Position numbers and translations under genes: made by a program. DNA of 64,000 nt, from assembly GCF_015330125.1 (NCBI RefSeq), contig NZ_JADDXR010000002.1:1860001-1924000 (forward strand). Reading direction: 5' to 3'. Source of the DNA: Zobellia nedashkovskayae. Lineage in GTDB: Bacteria; Bacteroidota; Bacteroidia; Flavobacteriales; Flavobacteriaceae. This document shows positions 35,952-45,127 of this stretch, in pieces (position 1 is the stretch's first letter; every line of letters starts with the position of its first letter). The notes under the pieces were generated by a model that was not told the DNA's origin, did no database searches, and saw only the letters and a program-made list of their open reading frames with translations.

Positions 35952-38336
35952 ATGAGAATGGAGAAAAACTACGAAGCAGATTTACCAATTACCCAGCTAA
36001 TAAGCTTTAATAAGCTTATGGAGCAGTATGATGTCATGGCTAAAAGTGACAATTTCACTGAGGCGGAGAAGGCGCAGCGTATTTTAAAGGCAGCAGAACC
36101 GTATCCTGAACTTCGTGATGGTTTTAATGATGTTTCTTTACTTAAAAAGCATAAGAACATTATTCATTTCATTTTACAAGATATCTTCCCACAGGTTGTA
36201 ACCAATAATGAGATAAAGACCGCTTCTTTACCTTATAATGATGTAATCTTTAATTCCTCTAAGCGGTTTAAAAGAATATTGAAAGATGCAGGTGGTGAGA
36301 ATTTTATTCCACAAATGCGGAATCTACCTGAGCACCAAATGTACATTGTGGCGTGTACGGTAATTCTTAATTTTCACTATGGTTTCAATTTTGATTTTAA
36401 GAGACCATTTTTTTATGATCTTCCCGATAAGAATGGCGTAATGCGTCATTATAGAATCTTGTACAATGCAGATTTCATGGAAATTTTGCCTACAGATACG
36501 GCAAAGGAGCTTACCCAGAAAGATGTTGATGAATTGCTAGATAATTTTGATAATATAGAGCTTTGGAAGGAAAAAATTCCGCCACATAGTTTTGTGTCAA
36601 AAGGTTTTGTCATTTCCAATATGTTTGATGTAACTGCAGAACATTCTATCTCAGAAATAAAATCTAGCCTGATTGCTAATGACAAGCGCAGCAGTGATAA
36701 TTTCATGAGCGATTTGCAGGAAACTTTTAGATCTTTCTTCAATTCACCAGATATTAAGGTGGGCTTTGTGGAGTATAATCCTAAAGAGAATCGTTTTGAA
36801 AAAGTTTTTGCAAATGGTATGGAGAGTTTTCTTTTGGGAGATAAAGACGCTCTACATTGTACAACAGCCTTATGTAAAAGTTCATACAGCAGATTATTAG
36901 ATCAGAATAATTATTTTGCTATTTCAGATGTAGATCGTCATTACGATATTTCTGGAGGAATGGCTCTCTATGATGGTCTTAGGGAAAAAGGTATAAAAAG
37001 TGCTATTCTGGCGCCTATTGCAGATAATGGTGGTCTTTTAGGTGTATTGGAGCTTGTAGCATATGAGCCCAATGTATTGAATAGTGTGAATGCCAATAAA
37101 TTAGAAGACGTAATGCCTTTTATTGTATCGGCAGTATTACGAACTAAAGCAGAGGAAAGTAACCTGATTGATGCAGTTATTCAAAATGAATGTACATCGG
37201 TTCACGATTCCGTATACTGGCGTTTTGAGCAAGAAGCCAAACGTTTTGTTAAGGATAATTCAGAAGGTAGGAGTGCTACTTTTAAGGAAATTGTCTTTAA
37301 AAATGTGTACCCGTTATATGGTCAAATAGATATTAAAGATTCATCTCAGGCACGTAACACTGCAATTCAGCGCGACTTGATGATTCAACTTTCTACTATA
37401 AATAAAGTGCTTGAAACTGCATGGCAGCATAGTAAGTTACCTATTTATGAAGAGTTGATGTTCAGGGTGAATAATCATATGGACAGCATTAAAGAAAGCC
37501 TGCACACTAACAGCGAGCAAGCTATTTTTAATTTTGTAATGGATGAAATAAATCCTGTGTTCTCTCATTTGAAAAAATCTGATAATGAGTTGAATAATTT
37601 GATTCTTTCTTATGAGTCTTCCGTAGATATGGGAACAGATTCCTATTATGATCACAGACGTAATTATGACGAAAGTGTTACGCGAATCAATATGAGATTG
37701 GCTTCGTTGATCGATAAGAAGCAAAAGAATGCGCAAGGTATGTTTCCGCATTACTTTGAGCGGTATAAGACGGATGGTGTTGAGCACAACATGTACATTG
37801 GTAATGAGATTGTAGGTGATCAAGAATTTGATATGCTCTATCTCAATAACCTTCGCTTGTGGCAGTTACAGGTTATGTGCGAGATGGAAAATGCACATTA
37901 TGCTTTAAAGCCTAAATTAGCTGTGCCTTTAGACGTGGCTTCATTAGTTTTGGTTTATAGTACGTCACTTTCAATCCGTTTTAGAATGGATGAAAAGCGT
38001 TTTGATGTAGACGGCACGTACAATGCGCGATATGAAATTATCAAGAAACGTATAGATAAATCTTATATAAAAGGAACCGATGAGCGTTTAACGCAGGCTG
38101 GTAAAATGGTCATTGTCTATTCTCAGAAAAAAGATGAGCTAGAGTACCTCAGATACATTACTTTTCTTCGCTCTAAAGGCTACTTTACCGGTAAGGTAGA
38201 GATTGTTGAATTAGAGGGACTACAAGGCGTAAGCGGACTAAAAGCTATACGGGCAGACATTCTTTACAAAACTAAAGATAACAACCAGGAAAAGACGTAC
38301 ACGTACGAAGATCTTATGAATGAATTAAAGGCTTAG
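35952..38336 (+). CDS. Large GAF-domain protein of unknown function
   Basis: The 794-residue cytosolic protein has an N-terminal helical part (about 1-240) with no recognised family. A GAF-like domain follows (about 245-400), containing DIKVGFVEYNPKENRFEKVF and ISDVDRHYDISGG, then GIKSAILAPIADNGGLLGVLEL. Next comes a long, mostly helical region (400-720), and the chain ends in a small alpha/beta module (EYLRYITFLRSKGYFTGKVE). GAF domains bind cyclic nucleotides or other small ligands. The stop overlaps the convergent HD-PycTM stop by four bases. I do not know a function; homologues seem confined to Bacteroidota. Confidence 0.8.
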   Translation: MRMEKNYEADLPITQLISFNKLMEQYDVMAKSDNFTEAEKAQRILKAAEPYPELRDGFNDVSLLKKHKNIIHFILQDIFPQVVTNNEIKTASLPYNDVIFNSSKRFKRILKDAGGENFIPQMRNLPEHQMYIVACTVILNFHYGFNFDFKRPFFYDLPDKNGVMRHYRILYNADFMEILPTDTAKELTQKDVDELLDNFDNIELWKEKIPPHSFVSKGFVISNMFDVTAEHSISEIKSSLIANDKRSSDNFMSDLQETFRSFFNSPDIKVGFVEYNPKENRFEKVFANGMESFLLGDKDALHCTTALCKSSYSRLLDQNNYFAISDVDRHYDISGGMALYDGLREKGIKSAILAPIADNGGLLGVLELVAYEPNVLNSVNANKLEDVMPFIVSAVLRTKAEESNLIDAVIQNECTSVHDSVYWRFEQEAKRFVKDNSEGRSATFKEIVFKNVYPLYGQIDIKDSSQARNTAIQRDLMIQLSTINKVLETAWQHSKLPIYEELMFRVNNHMDSIKESLHTNSEQAIFNFVMDEINPVFSHLKKSDNELNNLILSYESSVDMGTDSYYDHRRNYDESVTRINMRLASLIDKKQKNAQGMFPHYFERYKTDGVEHNMYIGNEIVGDQEFDMLYLNNLRLWQLQVMCEMENAHYALKPKLAVPLDVASLVLVYSTSLSIRFRMDEKRFDVDGTYNARYEIIKKRIDKSYIKGTDERLTQAGKMVIVYSQKKDELEYLRYITFLRSKGYFTGKVEIVELEGLQGVSGLKAIRADILYKTKDNNQEKTYTYEDLMNELKA

Positions 38337-39535
38337 GTAGGTAATTCAATGATTCTTTCTGGGCCGTAGAATTTTAGGGCTACAAAAAATGCAATTACAG
38401 ATAACGTCATTCCAATCATAAAGACGGTATACGTCCAACGTAATAGTTTGTACTTTCTATCTAATACTAGACCTAAAAAGTAGAGGTCTTTCGTTAAGGA
38501 ATCGTACACGTATTTTTGGTCTTTAATCAATTCTTGAATGGCCCATTCGTAATCCTCAAGTTTCATTTTATGAAAGTTGCCAAAAAACAATAGGTTCACT
38601 TTCTTTTTAATGACATCATCTTTGGAAAACTCACCACTAGTAACATTAGGTCTTGTTGCCAATACGGACATGATCATAGAGGCTACACTAAAGAGAACAA
38701 AAATACCTGCAGGAATCACCAAATAATCGTTTGATGGATTATCTAACTTAGGAATAAGATTGGAAAGCATTAAAGAAATGATAATCGCATTTACAGACAA
38801 AAGAATGTTTGCCTTGGTATCTGCAATGTCACTCAGTTTTAAGTGATTTCGCATGGTAACGCGGAACATGGTCTGTATACCTCTCTCTGGGCTTTGGTTT
38901 TTAAGCTGAATTTTTAATTCTTCTTTTTTACGAGTCTTCTTTTGTTTCTTGTCCCGCTTTACTAATTTTTTAAGGTTATTGTCTTTTCCTTCTTGCCAGT
39001 TTTTTAAGGCATAGTCCGTATAAAAACGATGTTCTGTTTGGAACATTTTAATGTTGGTCCGGCGCCATTCCTTAGTTGAAATTTCGGCAATGCCTAATAG
39101 CTGCAATTCTTCTCGCAACATTTCACAGGTCTCGGGATAACTAGATCGTGCCAAGTGAGAGGAATCAGCATCTCTCATGATTTCTTCCATCAAGTTTTGA
39201 GGTTCATAGCCTCGTTTGGTAGCCATAATCAGACTGCAGACCGTTTCAATAGTTAGTGGTTCGCAATTTTGCTTGGTAAGAAATTCCTTTGCTATAACAC
39301 AGCTGCTTTCCTCGTGATTTTCTGAGCCTTTTGTATAACCCGTGTCATGAAGCCACGCAGCAAGTGTTATTGCGTCACTATCAATGGCGTTTAAGTTATA
39401 ATAATCAAGCAATTCTTTAGTACTTTTGACAACTCGCTGGGTATGCCTAAGATTATGATACAAATAGTTGGTATCTAATTCTTTGACTAGCAGGTTAATT
39501 GCAAATTCTTCGGTTTTCGATAGTAAATCCGGCAT
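38333..39535 (-). CDS. HD phosphohydrolase fused to Pycsar-effector-type membrane domain
   Basis: The 400-residue protein has an N-terminal HD domain with H31 (HNLRHTQRVV), H63-D64 (WLHDTGY) and D122/D124 (MRDADSSHL), a complete HD metal site. A basic, Lys-rich linker (185-215) leads to a PycTM module (about 225-390) with its hallmark SDIADTKANILLSVNA and membrane spans near 245-262, 271-293 and 368-390. PycTM domains are membrane effectors in Pycsar anti-phage systems, activated by cCMP or cUMP. Here no pyrimidine cyclase is nearby. The HD domain may degrade or sense a nucleotide. The start is 12 bases from the divergent phosphatase gene. Confidence 0.88.
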   Translation of the reverse strand: MPDLLSKTEEFAINLLVKELDTNYLYHNLRHTQRVVKSTKELLDYYNLNAIDSDAITLAAWLHDTGYTKGSENHEESSCVIAKEFLTKQNCEPLTIETVCSLIMATKRGYEPQNLMEEIMRDADSSHLARSSYPETCEMLREELQLLGIAEISTKEWRRTNIKMFQTEHRFYTDYALKNWQEGKDNNLKKLVKRDKKQKKTRKKEELKIQLKNQSPERGIQTMFRVTMRNHLKLSDIADTKANILLSVNAIIISLMLSNLIPKLDNPSNDYLVIPAGIFVLFSVASMIMSVLATRPNVTSGEFSKDDVIKKKVNLLFFGNFHKMKLEDYEWAIQELIKDQKYVYDSLTKDLYFLGLVLDRKYKLLRWTYTVFMIGMTLSVIAFFVALKFYGPERIIELPT

Positions 39536-39547
39536 GAAAAATTATTT

Positions 39548-42500
39548 ATGGTTCCAAATTACAAAATATTGAGAGTGAATAGTGTTCTATTTCGTAAACA
39601 TTTTGCACTAGTAGCATTGTTGGCTCTGTTTTCAGGTTGTGCTACCTTTAAAACAAAGTATGCAAACGAAGAAGGTAAAATAGATGTTCCTACTACAAAA
39701 GAAGTTTCACACACGTTTTATCTTATAGGAGATGCGGGTTTATCTCCTATGGATGGAATGAACGACGCGCTTAAAATTTTTAAAGATAAATTAGACAAAG
39801 CGGATAAGAACAGTACTGCACTATTTTTAGGGGATAATATTTATCCTGCAGGTCTTCCTGATCCTATAGATTCTACTGCTGCCTATATTTTGGCAAAAAA
39901 TGATTTGGATGCCCAATTAAAGACTTTGGCAGATTTTAAAGGGAAGCCCATTTTTATACCAGGCAATCATGATTGGTATACGGAAGGATTGGTAGGTCTA
40001 GAGCGAGAACAAGATTACATTCAGGAAAAGTTAGATAGTAAAGATGTTTTTTTTCCCGAAGATGGTTGTCCTATAGAAACAATAGAGGTAAATGATGATG
40101 TAACTATTATAGCAATAGATACGGAGTGGTACTTGACCAATTGGAACAAGCGCCCAGATATGAATGACAAGTGTGATATTAAGACCAGAGATAAATTCTG
40201 GTTGGAGCTTGAGGATAAAATTAAAGATAATAGACAAAAAACTACGGTCATAGCTATGCACCACCCAATGTTCAGTTATGGAACGCATGGTGGGCAATAT
40301 ACGTTTAAGTCGCATTTCTACCCCAAAGGGAAAATAGGGCCGTTGCCTATTCTTGGAAGCTTTATAAATGTTTTGAGGAGAACAACTGGTGCGTCTATAG
40401 AAGATATGACCAACAAGAGGTATACTGAGCTAAAAAAGCGTTTGTTGACTTTGGCTCAGTATTCAGAAAAAGTGGTATTGGCTTCAGGACATGAGCATAC
40501 ACTTCAATATATAGTAGAAGAAAATACACCACAAATCGTAAGTGGGTCCGGTGCTAAGACGGGAGCAACAAATTTATTGAACGGCAGTAAGTTTTCAACA
40601 GGAGAAAGAGGTTACGCCACTTTAGAGGTGTATACAGATGGTTCATCACAAGTGCGTTTCTTTGGAGTGGATGCTAATAAAAACGAAGAGTTTTTGTATA
40701 CGTCTCAGGTTTTACCTCCAAACAGGACGTTCTCTGAGGATAAGTATCCTGATACATTTCCGGCTACGGTAAAAGCTTCGATTTATTCGGAAGATGATGT
40801 GGATAAAAGCGGATTTTTTAAATTTCTGTGGGGCGAGCGTTATCGTAAATATTATGCAACAAAAGTAGAAGCTCCAACGGTAAATTTAGATACCCTTATG
40901 GGAGGTTTGGTTCCGGTTCACAAAGGAGGTGGGCATCAGTCCAAATCATTACGATTAAGGGATAAGGATGGTAAAGAATTTGTCATGCGAGCCCTTCATA
41001 AAGATGCGGAACTGTATTTACAGGCTATGGCTTTTCAAGATCAATTTGTAATGGGTGATTTTGAGAACACCTACACAGAAAATCTTCTTCTTGATTTTTA
41101 TACCGGCTCTAACCCATATGGGCCTTTTACAACTGGAGTTTTATCTGATGCAGTGGGTCTATATCATACTAATCCGGTTCTATACTACGTGCCAAAGCAA
41201 CCAGCGTTAAAGGAGTACAACCAATCTTTTGGGGATGAACTTTATATGATAGAAGAGCACGCAGGAGATGGTCACGGAGACTTAGAGAGCTTTGGTTATT
41301 CCAATGAACTAAAGAGTACGGATAGCATGCTTGAAGATTTACGTGATGACGAGAAGTACTCTGTAGATTCTGAAATGTATTTAAGAGCAAGACTTTTTGA
41401 TATGGTCATGGGAGATTGGGACCGTCATGTAGATCAATGGAGATGGGCGGAGTTTGAGGATAAAGAAAATGACAAAATACTATACCAACCCGTACCAAGA
41501 GATCGCGATATGGTCTATTCAAAACATGGGGATGGCTTCTTTATGAACTTGGCCACGAGAATTATACCCGGCTTACGTTTAATGGAAGGTTTTAATGAAG
41601 ACATAAGAAATGTAAAAGGCTTCAATTCTTCACCAAAAACCTATGTGCTGGATATGGCTCTTTTAACGCAGACCACACCACAAGAATGGCAAGAACAGGC
41701 CAAATTTATTCGTGAGAATCTTACTTCCGAAGTTATTGACAAAGCATTTATGCATTTTCCTGAAGAAGTTAGGGATGAGACGGTAGATGAAATAAAGAGT
41801 ATACTCTTGGCTAGAGCAGCCAATATTGAAGAAACTGCCCGAATTTATTACGGAGTTTTAAATAAGTACGCGGTAGTTGTAGGTACGGATAAAGATGATT
41901 GGTTTGAGGTGAATATCTTAAATGATAGGGAAACCGAGGTTAAAGTATATAGAAATATAAAAGGCGAAAGGGAGAAACTGTTCTTTAAAAAGGTTTTTAA
42001 TAAAAGTAGTACTAAAGAAGTATGGGTGTACGGTTTGGATGATGATGATATTTTTGAAGTAAACGGAGATGAAAGAAGTGCCATTAAGATGCGTTTGGTA
42101 GGAGGGCAGAATAATGATATCTATAGGGTAAATGAAGGTGGTAATATTGCCATTTATGATTATAAAACTAAAAAGAACACCATAGAAGAACTTAGTGGAG
42201 CTAAGTTAAAACTAACGGACGACTACAACACCAATAACTACTTGCCTTTGCAAATACGAAACTCGGTGAATCAAATTATTCCAACTATTGGTTATAACCC
42301 AGATGATGGGGTTAAAATAGGATTCAGTGATATCTATACTTTTAACGGTTTTAGACAAAATCCTTTTACACAACAGCATAAGCTAGATGCTTCATATTAT
42401 TTTGCAACCAGTGGTTTTGAATTAGGGTATAGCGGTGAGTTTGCTCATATTTTTGAAAATTGGAACTTGCATTTTGGAGCCCGTTTTACGAGTCCGAACT

Positions 42501-43300
42501 TCGCTATTAATTTCTTCGATTTTGGGAATAGTACCGATAATTTTGATGACGATTTAGGTTTGGATTATAACCGAGTGCGTTTGCAGACGCTTAAGTTTGC
42601 GCCCGCTTTGGTTTGGCGAGGAGATTTAGGCGCAAAATTTAAAGCAGGTGTTTCGTACGAGTCTATTGAGGTAGAAGAAAGTGATGATAGATTCATTAAT
42701 ACCTATTACCAGGCCAATGGTGAGGAAACTGTAAATAGGTTTGTAGGTGTTGATGCGGAATATTCATATGCCAATTCGGACAATGCGGCATTCCCAACTA
42801 TGGGTATGTCTACTTCTCTCTTAACAGGATATAAAAGAAGTACAGAGAACGGGAATGCTTTTGGATACATCATACCAAGCTTAAGTTTTGATTATAAATT
42901 GATACCTAGCGGTAGATTGGTTTTGGCAACAAAATGGAAAGCACATTTTAATATTGGCGATGATTACGAATTTTATCAAGGAGCTAGTATAGGTGGTTTA
43001 GATGGGTTAAGGGGTTTTAGAAACCAAAGGTTTACCGGTAAAAAATCGTATTATCAGAATACGGACATCCGCTATAGTCTTAGAAAAATAAAGACGCAAT
43101 TACTACCATTGGCCATGGGGCTTTATGGTGGTTTTGATTATGGTAGAGTTTGGTTGCCAAAAGAAAATTCCAAAGATTGGCATACCTCTTACGGAGGTGG
43201 TTTTTTCCTAAACGGAGCAGATATTGTTACGGCACGTTTAGCACTTTTTAATAGTGATGACGGACTTCGCTTTTCTTTTGGACTAGGTTTTGGGTTTTAA
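39548..43300 (+). CDS. Large lipoprotein: metallophosphoesterase, kinase-like middle part and Omp85-type barrel
   Basis: The 1250-residue protein has a lipobox at C31 (FSGC). A GTG at 39575 would give a tighter signal peptide than the ATG at 39548. Residues 55-350 are calcineurin-like: D62 (LIGDAGL), GDN 95-97, GNHD 139-142, MHHP and GHEH. Residues about 460-760 resemble a kinase-fold: GGGHQSKSLRLRD with FVMRAL, then MGDWDRHVDQWRW (D625, R626, H627) and PVPRDRD (D652, D654), like CotH/FAM20/HipA catalytic and metal motifs. The C-terminal third is beta-rich, with LRGF (1154-1157), as in Omp85 barrels, ending in GFGLGFGF-like strands. Likely outer membrane. The middle domain call is inference. 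Confidence 0.75.
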   Translation: MVPNYKILRVNSVLFRKHFALVALLALFSGCATFKTKYANEEGKIDVPTTKEVSHTFYLIGDAGLSPMDGMNDALKIFKDKLDKADKNSTALFLGDNIYPAGLPDPIDSTAAYILAKNDLDAQLKTLADFKGKPIFIPGNHDWYTEGLVGLEREQDYIQEKLDSKDVFFPEDGCPIETIEVNDDVTIIAIDTEWYLTNWNKRPDMNDKCDIKTRDKFWLELEDKIKDNRQKTTVIAMHHPMFSYGTHGGQYTFKSHFYPKGKIGPLPILGSFINVLRRTTGASIEDMTNKRYTELKKRLLTLAQYSEKVVLASGHEHTLQYIVEENTPQIVSGSGAKTGATNLLNGSKFSTGERGYATLEVYTDGSSQVRFFGVDANKNEEFLYTSQVLPPNRTFSEDKYPDTFPATVKASIYSEDDVDKSGFFKFLWGERYRKYYATKVEAPTVNLDTLMGGLVPVHKGGGHQSKSLRLRDKDGKEFVMRALHKDAELYLQAMAFQDQFVMGDFENTYTENLLLDFYTGSNPYGPFTTGVLSDAVGLYHTNPVLYYVPKQPALKEYNQSFGDELYMIEEHAGDGHGDLESFGYSNELKSTDSMLEDLRDDEKYSVDSEMYLRARLFDMVMGDWDRHVDQWRWAEFEDKENDKILYQPVPRDRDMVYSKHGDGFFMNLATRIIPGLRLMEGFNEDIRNVKGFNSSPKTYVLDMALLTQTTPQEWQEQAKFIRENLTSEVIDKAFMHFPEEVRDETVDEIKSILLARAANIEETARIYYGVLNKYAVVVGTDKDDWFEVNILNDRETEVKVYRNIKGEREKLFFKKVFNKSSTKEVWVYGLDDDDIFEVNGDERSAIKMRLVGGQNNDIYRVNEGGNIAIYDYKTKKNTIEELSGAKLKLTDDYNTNNYLPLQIRNSVNQIIPTIGYNPDDGVKIGFSDIYTFNGFRQNPFTQQHKLDASYYFATSGFELGYSGEFAHIFENWNLHFGARFTSPNFAINFFDFGNSTDNFDDDLGLDYNRVRLQTLKFAPALVWRGDLGAKFKAGVSYESIEVEESDDRFINTYYQANGEETVNRFVGVDAEYSYANSDNAAFPTMGMSTSLLTGYKRSTENGNAFGYIIPSLSFDYKLIPSGRLVLATKWKAHFNIGDDYEFYQGASIGGLDGLRGFRNQRFTGKKSYYQNTDIRYSLRKIKTQLLPLAMGLYGGFDYGRVWLPKENSKDWHTSYGGGFFLNGADIVTARLALFNSDDGLRFSFGLGFGF

Positions 43301-43316
43301 CGGCTAGGAGAAAAAC

Positions 43317-44183
43317 CTATTTAAGCACATATTCGTAAAGGTCTCTACCTTCTCTTTTTGTTTCCTCATCAGAAAGTAGAAGTGTGTTGTTGTCTAAAAA
43401 ACTAATGGATTCTAACTGAGTGCGGACCAATAAATCAATCTCTGTTCGGTTACTTTCCGGTAAATTCTCCAAGTCAAAATCAGTAATGGTCCAAATTTTT
43501 CCAGTGCTCAATAGAACCACGGTTTTTCCATCTGGAGAAATATCAGCGGAAGAAATTCTACAGGTATCCCAATCATCACACATGGTCATCTTGCCCAGAT
43601 ACTCTGCATCATAATCTCCTGGGGTATCAGGAACTCTATAAACAAGAGAAACACCAGTAAAAGGTCTTGTTCTGTTTTTAGTGAAAATATAGAGGTAATT
43701 ATTGTAGTGAAAAAAAGCTTCCGCATCGTAAAGTCGTTCGCTCTTTTTAGGAGGGAAATGCTTTTGTTGCGGATATTTAAAAGTTATTTTTTCTGCAGTG
43801 ATGTGATCTCCGCTTTCTAATTCTGGGTTGGGCAGTTTATAAATAACAAGGTTTTTTCGATCAATTTCATTATTACCAAAATCACCAATATATAAACTAC
43901 CTTTTTTGTCTTCAGTAAGGTCTTCCCAGTCGTGGTTTTTGGCGTTTTTTACTTTTAGTTCCCTTAAGACGTTTCCTTCATAATCTACTTGGGTAATGAC
44001 ATCATCATTACCACTATCTTCTATAAACCAAGCAGAATCCTTTGTGTAAGTAGCTATGCCGGAATTCTCTTTAAGGCTTTTTGGTAGTTTGGTCACATAG
44101 GTTAGTTGACCGTGATTAGCACAGCTATAGAAAAGAAACAGTACTACAACTTTAAGAGAAATTATTTTTGCTATTGATTTCAT
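43317..44183 (-). CDS. Lipoprotein, probable beta-propeller
   Basis: I take the ATG at 44183 (MKSIAKIISLKVVVLFLFYSC, lipobox Cys), since the longer extension starts with TTG. The 288-residue protein has repeated short beta-strand segments (GSLYIGDFGNNEIDRKN, DAEAFFHYNNYLYIFT, KTVVLLSTGKIWTI) that suggest a propeller fold, with possible catalytic or binding Asp/Asn loops. I do not assign an enzyme. It lies 33 bases after the GyrI-like gene on the same strand and may be the tail of the 13-kb operon. Confidence 0.7.
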   Translation of the reverse strand: MKSIAKIISLKVVVLFLFYSCANHGQLTYVTKLPKSLKENSGIATYTKDSAWFIEDSGNDDVITQVDYEGNVLRELKVKNAKNHDWEDLTEDKKGSLYIGDFGNNEIDRKNLVIYKLPNPELESGDHITAEKITFKYPQQKHFPPKKSERLYDAEAFFHYNNYLYIFTKNRTRPFTGVSLVYRVPDTPGDYDAEYLGKMTMCDDWDTCRISSADISPDGKTVVLLSTGKIWTITDFDLENLPESNRTEIDLLVRTQLESISFLDNNTLLLSDEETKREGRDLYEYVLK

Positions 44184-44216
44184 TGGGATGCGTTTTAATG
44201 AATACAAAGGTAAGTT

Positions 44217-45122
44217 CTATTCCGATTTTTGTACTTGTATCGGCATAAAAATTTCGGCTTCCCATTCTAATTCATTTCCACCCATATTCGGATTGGTGTG
44301 AAAGATTTCCAAAGGCTCTTTTGTAACTTTAATTTCGTTTTTATCAGCGTAATCAAGCAATGCGTACCAGGCACGGTCAGAAGTTAAGTAATTACCATTA
44401 TATACCGCTTTGATGGCTTTTCTCTCTTGAATTTCTTTATAGATAAGTTCTTCGGCTTGAGGAAGGCTATCTGTTTTAATTATAGGAAAACAAAAGTTGT
44501 AGGCAATGCTATCATTTCGTGTGTTCCATTGCTCTACTTCTACTAGAGGTCGTCCATCAAGTTCAATACTGTTTTTAGCCATTAAACCACTTAACCGCGA
44601 GTAGTGTTCCATCATTCCTTTTACTTTTTCCAATTGCGTATTTTTTAAAGGAATACAGGCACAGTACTTTTTAGGAATAACGGCTTCGCCAATAATTGTT
44701 GTTTTAAAATTAGAAAGATGGCTTTTTAGAAGGGAGTAAACTTCTTTTACAGTGCTTTTTGAACGTTTTTCAAAATCAGTATCGGAAAAGGGGAGAAGTA
44801 TTCTGTTTTTTAAGCTATTCTCGCTATCCGTAACATACACTTTTACTTGCGAAATGGAATCGTTCAGTGGGACAATTTTCCAATTGAAAGAAAGGGTCGT
44901 ATCGTTTAAAATAATTGTATTAGTAAAATCCGATAAGCTCTTTTGCTCTTGAAAATTGGCATTACCTTTTTGGCTCGCCCAAAATTTGACAATCTGGTTA
45001 ACCGTTCCAGATGATGCCTTCGTGCGAAACCGAACCACATAATCCTGAGGCATAATAAAGAGATACCAAATTAACCCCACTACCAATAGAGCGGATACAA
45101 CTAGCACAGATTTTTTGGTCAT
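44217..45122 (-). CDS. Membrane-anchored GyrI-like/effector-binding domain protein
   Basis: The 301-residue protein has one N-terminal membrane helix (VLVVSALLVVGLIWYLFI), an SRPBCC-like middle part (about 28-140), and a C-terminal region (about 145-300) that resembles the GyrI-like/AraC effector-binding fold (FCFPIIKTDSLPQAEE, AVYNGNYLTSDRAWYALLDYA). That fold normally binds small hydrophobic ligands. It begins 5 bases after the haloperoxidase stop, within the long minus-strand run. It would face the periplasm if anchored by its N-terminus; the orientation is inferred. Confidence 0.75.
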   Translation of the reverse strand: MTKKSVLVVSALLVVGLIWYLFIMPQDYVVRFRTKASSGTVNQIVKFWASQKGNANFQEQKSLSDFTNTIILNDTTLSFNWKIVPLNDSISQVKVYVTDSENSLKNRILLPFSDTDFEKRSKSTVKEVYSLLKSHLSNFKTTIIGEAVIPKKYCACIPLKNTQLEKVKGMMEHYSRLSGLMAKNSIELDGRPLVEVEQWNTRNDSIAYNFCFPIIKTDSLPQAEELIYKEIQERKAIKAVYNGNYLTSDRAWYALLDYADKNEIKVTKEPLEIFHTNPNMGGNELEWEAEIFMPIQVQKSE

Positions 45123-45127
45123 GAACC

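Noticed and set aside
38333..39535. A complete Pycsar anti-phage system
   Set aside because: No pyrimidine cyclase gene is seen in the window, so only the effector-type domain is supported.
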